Assembly (NCBI GenBank): GCA_016584305.1
Contig: JACEEZ010000154.1
Span: 107,501-171,500 of the forward strand
Direction of reading: 5' to 3'
Source of the DNA: Chionoecetes opilio
Taxonomy: Eukaryota > Arthropoda > Malacostraca > Decapoda > Majidae
Length of the DNA: 64,000 nucleotides
The translations under genes and the position numbers were made by a program. The notes below the pieces were generated by a model. It ran no database searches. It saw nothing but the letters and a program-made list of their open reading frames with translations, and was not told the origin of the DNA. Positions 24,043 through 36,313 of this stretch are shown in pieces (the first letter of the stretch is position 1; every line of letters starts with the position of its first letter).

Positions 24043-25487
24043 AGTTATATCGAGACCACCGAGAGACAAGGCCTGGTGGATCGCCCGTGACGTCACACCA
24101 TAAGGATACCACCCGCTCCGCTCCCCGTACAAGTTTACCTACCTAATATAATGTTTATCAGTATAAAAGATATACTGTTATCTTCGGAAATGTTTGTTCT
24201 ATAATATTATCAAATAAAAAACCGTAAAACACACAAAGAAAATGCCATTATGAGACTTTCAAGAAATATGCATTAACTTAAACTCTTCGCCATTTAATAT
24301 TTTGCTCGCAAACATTTTACATGGAGAATATCAATAGAAGCGGAGTTTAATTAGCTTTCCATTGATATATTTCGTTTAGTGATAAATGAATTAGCGGCAT
24401 GCATAAATTAGCGTTAACTAAATATAAAAAATCATGAAATCGGATAATTTCCTACCTAATATATGTTTATCAGTATAAAATATATACTGTTATCTTCGGA
24501 AATGTTTGTTCTATAATATTATAAAATAAAAAAAACCGTAAAACACACTAAAGAAATGCCATTATGAGACTTTCAAGAAATATGCATGAACTTAAACTTT
24601 TCGCCATTTAATATTTTGTGGAAAAACGTTTTACATGGCGAATATCAATAGAAGCGGAATTTAATTAGCTTTCCATTGATATATTTCCTTTTCTGATAAA
24701 TGAATTAGAACCATGCATAAATTAGCGTTAACTAAATAAATAACATCATGAAATCGGGTAATTTCCCAGATTTCATGATGTTATTTATTTAGTTAACGCT
24801 AATTTATGCATGGTTCTAATTCATTTATCAGAAAAGGAAATATATCAATGGAAAGCTAATTAAATTCCGCTTCTATTGATATTCTCCATGTAAAAAGTTT
24901 TTTTACAAAATATTAAATGGCGAAAAGTTTAAGTTCATGCATATTTCTTGAAAGTCTCATAATGGCATTTCTTTAGTGTGTTTTACGGTTTTTTTTATTT
25001 TATAATATTATAGAACAAACATTTCCGAAGATAACAGTATATATTTTATACTGATAAACATATATTAGGTAGGAAATTATCCGATTTCATGATTTTTTAT
25101 ATTTAGTTAACGCTAATTTATGCATGCCGCTAATTCATTTATCACTAAACGAAATATATCAATGGAAAGCTAATTAAACTCCGCTTCTATTGATATTCTC
25201 CATGTAAAATGTTTGCGAGCAAAATATTAAATGGCGAAGAGTTTAAGTTAATGCATATTTCTTGAAAGTCTCATAATGGCATTTTCTTTGTGTGTTTTAC
25301 GGTTTTTTATTTGATAATATTATAGAACAAACATTTCCGAAGATAACAGTACTATATCTTTTATACTGATAAACATTATATTAGGTAGGTAAACTTGTAC
25401 GGGGAGCGGAGCGGGTGGTATCCTTATGGTGTGACGTCACGGGTGATCCACCAGGCCTTATCATCTCGGTGGCCACGGTTATATACA
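24043..25487. repeat. Giant inverted repeat, ~715-bp arms, 13-nt loop
   Basis: The left arm (24043-24755) and right arm (24769-25487) are near-perfect inverses. Each arm contains two tandem ~312-bp units (CCTACCTAATAT...TTTATCAGTATAAAA) and an outer block with GTGACGTCAC and GGGGAGCGGAGCGGGTGG. The loop is at 24756-24768. No coding sequence is recognised. Confidence 0.88.
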
Positions 25488-25547
25488 CATTCCATAGCCA
25501 CATTCAGAGCCTACATATATACACAAAGCCAGTATTGGTTTATGTTA

Positions 25548-25866
25548 AATCTTGTGAAGTTACCGTTGAAATTTTGTGAAGTTACCGTTGAAATGTTGTG
25601 AAGTTACCGTTGAAATGTTGTGAAGTTACCGTTGAAATGTTGTGAAGTTACCGTTGAAATTTTGTGTAGTTACCGTTGAAATTTTGTGAAGTTACCGTTG
25701 AAATCTTGTGAAGTTACCGTTGAAATTTTGTGAAGTTACCGTTGAAATGTTGTGAAGTTACCGTTGACATTTTGTGAAGTTACCGTTGAAATGTTGTGAA
25801 GTTACCGTTGACATTTTGTGAAGTTACCGTTGAAATTTTGTGAAGTTACCGTTGAAATGTTTTGTT
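25548..25866. repeat. 22-bp minisatellite GTGAAGTTACCGTTGAAATT
   Basis: About 14 copies of a 22-bp unit, varying mainly at TTT/GTT and AAT/CAT. Confidence 0.92.
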
Positions 25867-26296
25867 TGTTTTTGAGTTTTCTGTGAAGGCGAAAGTTTGT
25901 TTACATTCAGATCAGCTGGTCGCGTCTCGCCGGTGTCTCCTCTTACTTATTCACTTATTTACTTACCTACTTACTTATTTGCTCCCTCCTGTCGATCTTC
26001 TCCCCCTGACACGGTTTTCCGCCCTTCTCGTCTTTGCTACGTAAGTAATATTTGTTATAAGTATGTATATCACTTAGACAGGACAGGATACACTTCACTA
26101 TGTACCGGTAGCAGAGCACCCACAAACTCCTACCTACACCAAGTGAACCTACAGTTTAGGGACACTAGGACCAGCTGTAGCGGTAGAACACCAAAGTCTT
26201 TGAGGGATTAACCTCTAGACAACATCAAGTATCAAGTATCAAGTAAGTAGGCAGTGGGGTTTTGATCGCTGTAGGTAGGAAACAGTACTATTCCAT
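25867..26296. other. Unassigned intergenic DNA
   Basis: An ORF of about 100 residues spans 25897-26211 with no recognised domain. There are short TTACTTATTTAC repeats. I cannot support a gene. Confidence 0.4.
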
Positions 26297-26889
26297 ATGA
26301 ACACCGAATTCACTTTGGTGGACGAAACAATATTTTTTTCTGTGGAGTTTTAATGTGTTTTGGATTAATTTGCTAACCGTTTCTGTCGCAATTATTATTA
26401 TTTTTTTTTTTTTTTTAGGTAAAGGTTAGGTTAGGTTTGATATAGGTCAGGTTAGGTAAAGGTCAGGTTAGGTATAGTTTCAGTTAGTTAGTATTTTTTT
26501 GTCATTTTTGTTGCAAATAGAAAAATAAAAAAAGTGATTTGCGACAGAAACGGTTACCGTAGATAACACTATAGTCGCCAGTCACTTGCCACTGCACTAA
26601 TGTCGCCAGGCACAATATATTACGAATTTTAGCATCACTACAGACTTTTATGTGCCACTGAAGACATGTAGTGTGATGTACATAATATAAACTACTGTGC
26701 ATGTCTCTTCAGTGGCACATACAAGTCTGTAGTGATGCTAAAATTCGTAATATATTGTGCCTGGCGACATTAGTGTAGTGGCAAGTGACTGGCGACTATA
26801 GTGTTATCTACGGTAGCAGATTCATTCAAAACACATCAAAACTCACCAGAAAAAAATAGTTTCGTCCACCAAAGGAAATTCGGTGTTCA
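26297..26889. mobile_element. Palindromic element with a smaller palindromic MITE at its centre
   Basis: The outer arms include ATGAACACCGAATTCACTTT (26298) and the inverse ending CGGTGTTCAT (26890). GCTAACCGTTTCTGTCGC at 26374 is also inverted at 26540. The inner MITE is listed separately. TTAGGTTAGG telomere-like words occur at 26420-26475. Confidence 0.7.
26555..26815. mobile_element. Palindromic MITE family S, copy 1
   Basis: The ends TACCGTAGATAACACTATAG and CTATAGTGTTATCTACGGTA are exact inverses. The arms continue as a near-perfect hairpin through GTCGCCAG, CAGTGGCACAT and ATTCGTAATATATTG. Copies also occur at 43647 and 51520. Confidence 0.8.
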
Positions 26890-26931
26890 TCTGGAAATTT
26901 ACCGGAAAAACAGTAGCAGAAGTGTGGGGGT

Positions 26932-27235
26932 ACATAAGAACATAAGAAATTAAGGAAGCTACAAGAGGCCGCGAGACCTACACGTGGTAGTTCCTGTTAC
27001 TTAACACTACCTACATCCACCTTTCATCCCCACCCATGAAATTATCCAGTCTCCTTTTAAAGCTCCCTAATGACTCCGCACTAACTACCTGACGACCAAG
27101 TCCATTTCAATTATTTACCACCCTATTTGTGAACCAGTTTTTCCCTATTTCCTTTTTAAATCTACATATTTCCAGTTTGAATCCGTTACTTCTTGTTCTA
27201 CCCTGATGACTAGCAGTAAGAACTTTTCCTACATC
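26932..27235 (-). mobile_element. 3' end of a CR1/L2-type LINE (family L), reverse orientation
   Basis: It starts with the tail ACATAAGAACATAAG and AAGCTACAAGAGGCCGCGAG. On the minus strand the body encodes a degenerate C-terminal RT segment of the WFTNRVVNDW type. Copies or fragments lie at 38157, 43126, 43317, 50996, in the array 52829-53760, and at 56540. Confidence 0.7.
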
Positions 27236-27318
27236 TCCTTATTTCTACTGATTACTTATTACTGATTAGTTCTACTGACTATGCACGGGTAAAAGAAAGA
27301 TAATCTATTGAAGTATTA

Positions 27319-27874
27319 CAGTAAAACCTCTCATATTCGGACCAATTGGGCCAAGGAGTGGTCCGAGTAATGCAAGGATCCGAATAATGGGGGGATTGAA
27401 AAAAAAAAAAAAAAAAATCTAGATGTATATCAGTTCAGTTCAGTTCAGTTGTTGGTCGGGAGTCAGGCCTTTTTCAACGGCACTCCCTGACGTGTTTCTT
27501 CTTGCTGTCTGGGTCTTTAATTAGTTGTCTTCTCTTATTCTATCTTATTAGTTTCTTTCTTTTTCTTTCTTCTTATTTTCTCTGGTCATCCAAAAACTGT
27601 TGATTGTTCTTTTTGCTTCTTCCACATTCCCCTCTCCAAACAAATACTCCCCCACTATATCCTCTTCCTCCTCTAAGTAAGGTTGTTGTAGCCTCACACT
27701 TTTCTTTCTTTCATTACTGTAGGCTGGGCACCATAGCAGAAAATGTTTTAAGTCCTCCTTTTCCGCCCCACATAAATCACATAAATGTATATATAGCTAA
27801 AAAAAAAAAAAGGAGGAGGTCCGAATAATGTCAAAGTCCGAATAATGAGAGTCCGAATACGAGAGGGTTTACTG
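27319..27874. mobile_element. Family P pogo/Tc1-like MITE, copy 2, with nested family Q fragment
   Basis: Ends CAGTAAAACCTCTCATATTC and GAGAGGGTTTTACTG. Between about 27430 and 27795 it carries the family Q LINE-tail segment (CAGTTCAGTTCAG... to CCACATAAATCAC). It ends 15 bp before the first PIGO ATG and could donate promoter or 5' UTR sequence. Confidence 0.75.
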
Positions 27875-27889
27875 TATCTCTGTTTTTTC

Positions 27890-28377
27890 ATGACAGATGT
27901 TGTGACTATGTGGAAGACAAGATACAAGAGCTTGGAGGTGTTGGTGATCTTCCTGTGCGTGAGTGAACTGGTGACTGTGGGACTGGTGGTGTTCAGTCAT
28001 GGCTTCCTCCTCACCAGGCAAGTCGTCCCCACAAACTCAAGCTGCGGGGACTTTACAGACACCAAGACACACCCTGGAGAGGAGATCGGCAAACCAGGGC
28101 ACGGGTGTTGGATGACGCCGCCGCCATTCACAAAAGCTATCATAGTACTAATAGATGCGCTAAGGTACGATTTTGCCTTCTATAACGCATCCCTTATAGA
28201 TCCCTTGCCGTATCAGAATAAAATGACGGTGTTTGAGGAGATGGTGAAGGGATGGCCGCAGCAAGCCCGTCTGTCCCCCTTCATGGCCGACGCGCCCACC
28301 ACCACCCTGCAGCGTCTGAAGGGCCTCACCACCGGCAGCCTCCCCACCTTCATAGACGCCAGCCATAACTTTGCCAG
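27890..28377 (+). CDS. PIGO: PIGO exon 1 (signal anchor, catalytic start)
   Basis: It encodes the membrane anchor, the conserved LIDALRYDF metal-binding motif and PTTTLQRLKGLTTGSLPTF. The donor is GCCAG|GTACTC. The tract TCTCTGTTTTTTCATGACAG ending at 27896 could be an acceptor for an upstream noncoding exon. Confidence 0.88.
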
Positions 28378-31300
28378 GTACTCATAGAACTCACCACTCA
28401 TGACTCCGGTGTGTGTGTGTGTGTGTGTGTGTGTTCTTTATATCTATTGTTATAGTTGTGTTGTATTGTTATTAAGCACTCAATTCACCACTCATAAACA
28501 CTCAATTCTTCTTTATATCTATTATTATTGTTATAGTTGTGTTGTATTGTTATTAAGCACTCAATTCACCACTCATAAACACTCAATTCTTCTTTATATC
28601 TATTATTATTGTTATAGTTGTGTTGTATTGTTATTAAGCACTCAATTCACCACTCATAAACACTCAGTTGTTCTTTATATCTATTGTTATTGAAATAGTT
28701 GTGTTGTATTGTTATTAAGCTGTGGATGTATTAGAGGTATATTTGTTAGTAAGTAGTGGTGATGTAGGTATAATGTAGTAGTAGGGATGTAGGTATAAGG
28801 TAGTAGTAGGGATGCAGGTATAATGTAGTAGTAGGGATGCAGGTATAATGTAGTAGTGGTGATGTAGGTATAATGTAGTAGTAGGGATGCAGGTATAAGG
28901 TAGTAGTGGTGATGTAGGTATAATGTAGTAGTAGGGATGTAGGTATAAGGTAGTAGTAGGGATGCAGGTATAATGTAGTAGTAGGGATGCAGGTGTAAGG
29001 TAGTAGTAGGGATGCAGGTATAAGGTAGTAGTAGGGATGCAGGTATAAGGTAGTAGTAGGGATGCAGGTATAATGTAGTAGTAGGGATGCAGGTATAATG
29101 TAGTAGTGGTGATGTAGGTATAAGGTAGTAGTGGTGATGTAGGTATAAGGTAGTAGTAGGGATGTAGGTATAAGGTAGTAGTAGGGATGCAGGTATAATG
29201 TAGTAGTAGGGATGCAGGTGTAAGGTAGTAGTGGTGATGTAGGTATAATGTAGTAGTAGGGATGCAGGTATAAGGTAGTAGTAGGGATGTAGGTATAATG
29301 TAGTAGTAGGGATGCAGGTATAATGTAGTAGTGGTGATGTAGGTATAATGTAGTAGTAGGGATGCAGGTATAATGTAGTAGTAGGGATGCAGGTATAATG
29401 TAGTAGTAGGGATGCAGGTATAATGTAGTAGTGGTGATGTAGGTATAATGTAGTAGTAGGGATGCAGGTATAATGTAGTAGTAGGGATGCAGGTATAATG
29501 TAGTAGTAGGGATGTAGGTATAATGTAGTAGTGGTGATGTAGGTATAATGTAGTAGTAGGGATGCAGGTATAATGTAGTAGTGGTGATGTAGGTATAATG
29601 TAGTAGTAGGGATGCAGGTATAATGTAGTAGTGGTGATGTAGGTATAATGTAGTAGTAGGGATGCAGGTATAATGTAGTAGTAGGGATGTAGGTATAATG
29701 TAGTAGTGGTGATGTAGGTATAATGTAGTAGTAGGGATGCAGGTATAATGTAGTAGTGGTGATGTAGGTATAATGTAGTAGTAGGGATGCAGGTATAATG
29801 TAGTAGTAGGGATGCAGGTATAATGTAGTAGTAGGGATGCAGGTATAATGTAGTAGTGGTGATGTAGGTATAATGTAGTAGTAGGGATGCAGGTATAATG
29901 TAGTAGTAGGGATGCAGGTATAATGTAGTAGTAGGGATGCAGGTATAATGTAGTAGTGGTGATGTAGGTATAATGTAGTAGTAGGGATGCAGGTATAATG
30001 TAGTAGTGGTGATGTAGGTATAATGTAGTAGTAGGGATGCAGGTATAATGTAGTAGTGGTGATGTAGGTATAATGTAGTAGTAGGGATGCAGGTATAATG
30101 TAGTAGTAGGGATGTAGGTATAATGTAGTAGTGGTGATGTAGGTATAATGTAGTAGTAGGGATGCAGGTATAATGTAGTAGTGGTGATGTAGGTATAATG
30201 TAGTAGTAGGGATGCAGGTATAATGTAGTAGTGGTGATGTAGGTATAATGTAGTAGTAGGGATGCAGGTATAATGTAGTAGTGGTGATGTAGGTATAATG
30301 TAGTAGTAGGGATGCAGGTATAATGTAGTAGTGGTGATGTAGGTATAATGTAGTAGTAGGGATGCAGGTATAATGTAGTAGTAGGGATGTAGGTATAATG
30401 TAGTAGTGGTGATGTAGGTATAATGTAGTAGTAGGGATGCAGGTATAATGTAGTAGTGGTGATGTAGGTATAATGTAGTAGTAGGGATGCAGGTATAATG
30501 TAGTAGTAGGGATGCAGGTATAATGTAGTAGTAGGGATGCAGGTATAATGTAGTAGTGGTGATGTAGGTATAATGTAGTAGTAGGGATGCAGGTATAATG
30601 TAGTAGTAGGGATGCAGGTATAATGTAGTAGTAGGGATGCAGGTATAATGTAGTAGTGGTGATGTAGGTATAATGTAGTAGTAGGGATGCAGGTATAATG
30701 TAGTAGTGGTGATGTAGGTATAATGTAGTAGTAGGGATGCAGGTATAATGTAGTAGTGGTGATGTAGGTATAATGTAGTAGTAGGGATGCAGGTATAATG
30801 TAGTAGTAGGGATGTAGGTATAATGTAGTAGTGGTGATGTAGGTATAATGTAGTAGTAGGGATGCAGGTATAATGTAGTAGTGGTGATGTAGGTATAATG
30901 TAGTAGTAGGGATGCAGGTATAATGTAGTAGTGGTGATGTAGGTATAATGTAGTAGTAGGGATGCAGGTATAATGTAGTAGTGGTGATGTAGGTATAATG
31001 TAGTAGTAGGGATGCAGGTATAATGTAGTAGTGGTGATGTAGGTATAATGTAGTAGTAGGGATGCAGGTATAATGTAGTAATGGTGATGTAGGTATAATG
31101 TAGTAGTAGGGATGCAGGTATAATGTAGTAGTGGTGATGTAGGTATAATGTAGTAGTAGGGATGCAGGTATAATGTAGTAGTAGGGATGTAGGTATAATG
31201 TAGTAGTGGTGATGTAGGTATAATGTAGTAGTAGGGATGCAGGTATAATGTAGTAGTGGTGATGTAGGTATAATGTAGTAGTAGGGATGCAGGTATAATG

Positions 31301-34300
31301 TAGTAGTGGTGATGTAGGTATAATGTAGTAGTAGGGATGCAGGTATAATGTAGTAGTGGTGATGTAGGTATAATGTAGTAGTAGGGATGTAGGTATAAGG
31401 TAGTAGTAGGGATGCAGGTATAATGTAGTAGTAGGGATGCAGGTGTAAGGTAGTAGTAGGGATGCAGGTATAAGGTAGTAGTAGGGATGCAGGTATAAGG
31501 TAGTAGTAGGGATGCAGGTATAATGTAGTAGTAGGGATGCAGGTATAATGTAGTAGTGGTGATGTAGGTATAAGGTAGTAGTGGTGATGTAGGTATAAGG
31601 TAGTAGTAGGGATGTAGGTATAAGGTAGTAGTAGGGATGCAGGTATAATGTAGTAGTAGGGATGCAGGTGTAAGGTAGTAGTGGTGATGTAGGTATAATG
31701 TAGTAGTAGGGATGCAGGTATAAGGTAGTAGTAGGGATGTAGGTATAATGTAGTAGTAGGGATGCAGGTATAATGTAGTAGTGGTGATGTAGGTATAATG
31801 TAGTAGTAGGGATGCAGGTATAATGTAGTAGTAGGGATGCAGGTATAATGTAGTAGTAGGGATGCAGGTATAATGTAGTAGTGGTGATGTAGGTATAATG
31901 TAGTAGTAGGGATGCAGGTATAATGTAGTAGTAGGGATGCAGGTATAATGTAGTAGTAGGGATGTAGGTATAATGTAGTAGTGGTGATGTAGGTATAATG
32001 TAGTAGTAGGGATGCAGGTATAATGTAGTAGTGGTGATGTAGGTATAATGTAGTAGTAGGGATGCAGGTATAATGTAGTAGTGGTGATGTAGGTATAATG
32101 TAGTAGTAGGGATGCAGGTATAATGTAGTAGTAGGGATGTAGGTATAATGTAGTAGTGGTGATGTAGGTATAATGTAGTAGTAGGGATGCAGGTATAATG
32201 TAGTAGTGGTGATGTAGGTATAATGTAGTAGTAGGGATGCAGGTATAATGTAGTAGTAGGGATGCAGGTATAATGTAGTAGTAGGGATGCAGGTATAATG
32301 TAGTAGTGGTGATGTAGGTATAATGTAGTAGTAGGGATGCAGGTATAATGTAGTAGTAGGGATGCAGGTATAATGTAGTAGTAGGGATGCAGGTATAATG
32401 TAGTAGTGGTGATGTAGGTATAATGTAGTAGTAGGGATGCAGGTATAATGTAGTAGTGGTGATGTAGGTATAATGTAGTAGTAGGGATGCAGGTATAATG
32501 TAGTAGTGGTGATGTAGGTATAATGTAGTAGTAGGGATGCAGGTATAATGTAGTAGTAGGGATGTAGGTATAATGTAGTAGTGGTGATGTAGGTATAATG
32601 TAGTAGTAGGGATGCAGGTATAATGTAGTAGTGGTGATGTAGGTATAATGTAGTAGTAGGGATGCAGGTATAATGTAGTAGTGGTGATGTAGGTATAATG
32701 TAGTAGTAGGGATGCAGGTATAATGTAGTAGTGGTGATGTAGGTATAATGTAGTAGTAGGGATGCAGGTATAATGTAGTAGTGGTGATGTAGGTATAATG
32801 TAGTAGTAGGGATGCAGGTATAATGTAGTAGTAGGGATGTAGGTATAATGTAGTAGTGGTGATGTAGGTATAATGTAGTAGTAGGGATGCAGGTATAATG
32901 TAGTAGTGGTGATGTAGGTATAATGTAGTAGTAGGGATGCAGGTATAATGTAGTAGTAGGGATGCAGGTATAATGTAGTAGTAGGGATGCAGGTATAATG
33001 TAGTAGTGGTGATGTAGGTATAATGTAGTAGTAGGGATGCAGGTATAATGTAGTAGTAGGGATGCAGGTATAATGTAGTAGTAGGGATGCAGGTATAATG
33101 TAGTAGTGGTGATGTAGGTATAATGTAGTAGTAGGGATGCAGGTATAATGTAGTAGTGGTGATGTAGGTATAATGTAGTAGTAGGGATGCAGGTATAATG
33201 TAGTAGTGGTGATGTAGGTATAATGTAGTAGTAGGGATGCAGGTATAATGTAGTAGTAGGGATGTAGGTATAATGTAGTAGTGGTGATGTAGGTATAATG
33301 TAGTAGTAGGGATGCAGGTATAATGTAGTAGTGGTGATGTAGGTATAATGTAGTAGTAGGGATGCAGGTATAATGTAGTAGTGGTGATGTAGGTATAATG
33401 TAGTAGTAGGGATGCAGGTATAATGTAGTAGTGGTGATGTAGGTATAATGTAGTAGTAGGGATGCAGGTATAATGTAGTAGTGGTGATGTAGGTATAATG
33501 TAGTAGTAGGGATGCAGGTATAATGTAGTAGTGGTGATGTAGGTATAATGTAGTAGTAGGGATGCAGGTATAAGGTAGGTAGGTGTTATAGGTATGTGTA
33601 GAGTAATTAATTTCAGTCTAATTCCTCAAAGAAAGAGTGGATTTATGTGTATGTGAGTAAAAGAAAAGAAATTAGAGTGTCATTTCGTAACTATGGTGAA
33701 TTTGGCTCCATATTTTGTCTATGCCTTCGGGTGAAATATAATTATTATCATTGTTATTATTGTCATGATATTTCAGTGAGGAGATCAGTGAGGACAACAT
33801 CATTGACCAGCTGGTGAGGCACGGGCGTCGCATCACCGTGCTGGGCGATGACACGTGGGGCGGACTCTTCCCGGGACGGTGAGTCTGTGTGTGTGTGTGT
33901 GTGTGTGGTGGAGGCATGAGGGGTGGTGGTGGTAGTGGTTTATGGTTGTGGTAGTGGTTTATGGTGGTGGTGGTGGTGTGGTGGTTGTGGTTGTGGTTGT
34001 GGTAGTTGTGGTGGGTGTGTCTTCAGTGCCGTTTCTAGCCTTGTGGGGGCCTATGTGAAATGCTGTTTGGGGCCCTATTTTGTAAAACTATATTGGGGGG
34101 ATTCCAAGCCCTCTAAGGTGGTCCGGGGGCATGCCTTAAATATTTAAATGCATCAATCTGGTCCACTTTAAGAGGAAAAGAGACTACGTAGAGTAAAAAA
34201 TAATACTAATAATGGCAGCTTGGGGGCCCCTTGGTGGCTTCGGGGGCCCTATGCAACCGCGTAGTTCGCATATAGTAAGACACGGCCCTGGCTGTCTTGC

Positions 34301-36204
34301 AACCTGTCTTGTTTTGCTTCTGTCTTGTTCCTCACTTGTTCATGCTTGAGGTTCAGTTACAAATATATGATTACCGAACGTTGAAAAAAACACTTATTCA
34401 TGCTTGAGGTTCAGTTGCAAATGTATGATTACCGAACGTTGAAAAAAACACTTATTCATGCTTGAGGTTCAGTTGCAAATATATGATTACCGAACGTTGA
34501 AAAAAACACTTATTCATGCTTGAGGTTCAGTTACAAATGTATGATTACCGAACGTTGAAAAAAACACTTATTCATGCTTGAGGTTCAGTTGCAAATATAT
34601 GATTACCGAACGTTGAAAAAAACACTTATTCATGCTTGAGGTTCAGTTACAAATATATGATTACCGAACGTTGAAAAAAACACTTATTCATGCTTGAGGT
34701 TCAGTTACAAATATATGATTACCGAACGTTGAAAAAAACACTTATTCATGCTTTAGGTTCAGTTGCAAATGTATGATTACCGAACGTTGAAAAAAACTCT
34801 TATTCATGCTTGAGGTTCAGTTACAAATATATGATTGCCGAATGTTGAAAAAAACACTTATTCATGCTTGAGGTTCAGTTACAAATATATGATTACCGAA
34901 CGTTGAAAAAAACACTTATTCATGCTTTAGGTTCAGTCGTTCTCACCTGTACTCGTCCTTCAACGTGATGGACCTTCACACTGTGGACCGCGGGGTGCTG
35001 AGTCACCTGGGGGAGGAGATGGCCCGGGAGGACTGGGAGGTCATGGTGGCACACTTCCTGGGGGTGGACCACTGTGGCCACCGCTATGGCCCTGACCACC
35101 CCCAGATGGCCGCCAAGCTCACCCAGATGAACGAAGCTGTCGGGTGAGGAGAAAATGTCCTCTGTTGTATCTATTTTAATAATGTTTGAGCCCACAAGTT
35201 TTTATGAAGGAAACAGTTCATATAGATTCATTGTGAGATTTGTAGATATATACATGCAAGACTCTTTGGCATTATGTTAGTAGCAGCATGTAAGTAATAG
35301 TAGGAACATCTCAGAGCATTTTTTAAGCAAATCTTACTGGGCGACATTCCTTGGCTATCCAGAAGGGTGGTAGTAGCATAGCATAGTGGTATATAGCATA
35401 ACATAGCATAGGTAGTAGGCATAACTGTTAAACTACACCTTGTTGGTATTATCTTCCCCATATCATATGTTGTGTGACCCCTCCCTCCCTTTCCATGCTG
35501 TGCTTATGAATCTTCCAGTGGCACCAACAACATTTCACTACGGAAACAATCGACGGGATATATATGACGACACAAGATTATATAGACATTAAAAGAAGAA
35601 ATATATATAAATAATTATCCTATGCAGTAATAAGAAGCACTTTTGGATCTTACACACACAGACAGGATGAGCCATTGCATCCAGGAAGGATTTTATGAAT
35701 AAATATCTTGTCGCCCAGTAGCTTCAAAATGTCCTTACTGGGCGACAGTTTTTCATCACTGGGAGACATTTTGGTCGCCCAGTTAACATGTTAAAAAATG
35801 CACTGGAACATCTTACTTTGCTCTGTTGTATATATTTTAATAATATTTGGTCCCTGTTGTGCTTGTAGAGGAAATGGTGTGAGTAGATTCATTGTGAGAG
35901 TTTTACATCTATACATACATACAATACTCTGTGACTTTATGTTAGTAGCGGGAACATCTCATTTTCTCATTTTGCACTTTTTCAATAAGAGAGTAAGTAG
36001 CTCAGAGTACAGTTATGTTGATTAAGATAGGTATGTATTATGCCAATTATTCTTATGGCATGAAAAAGGTTGATACTATTGGTATTCTGATCATACAAAA
36101 CTGGAAATAAGACACAATGATATACCACAGGATGGAATGAATGTAAAACCTCTCGTATTCGGACCCTCATTATTCAGACTTGGACATTATTCGGACCTCC
36201 TCCT

Positions 36205-36235
<31 letters not shown>

Positions 36236-36266
36236 GTCGAAATTTCTTAGCGATATATACAACTAG

Positions 36267-36313
<47 letters not shown>

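Noticed and set aside
27845..27889. Longer PIGO N-terminus starting MRVRIREG
   Set aside because: These codons are the inverted end of a family P MITE found elsewhere in the window. The conserved protein begins after it.
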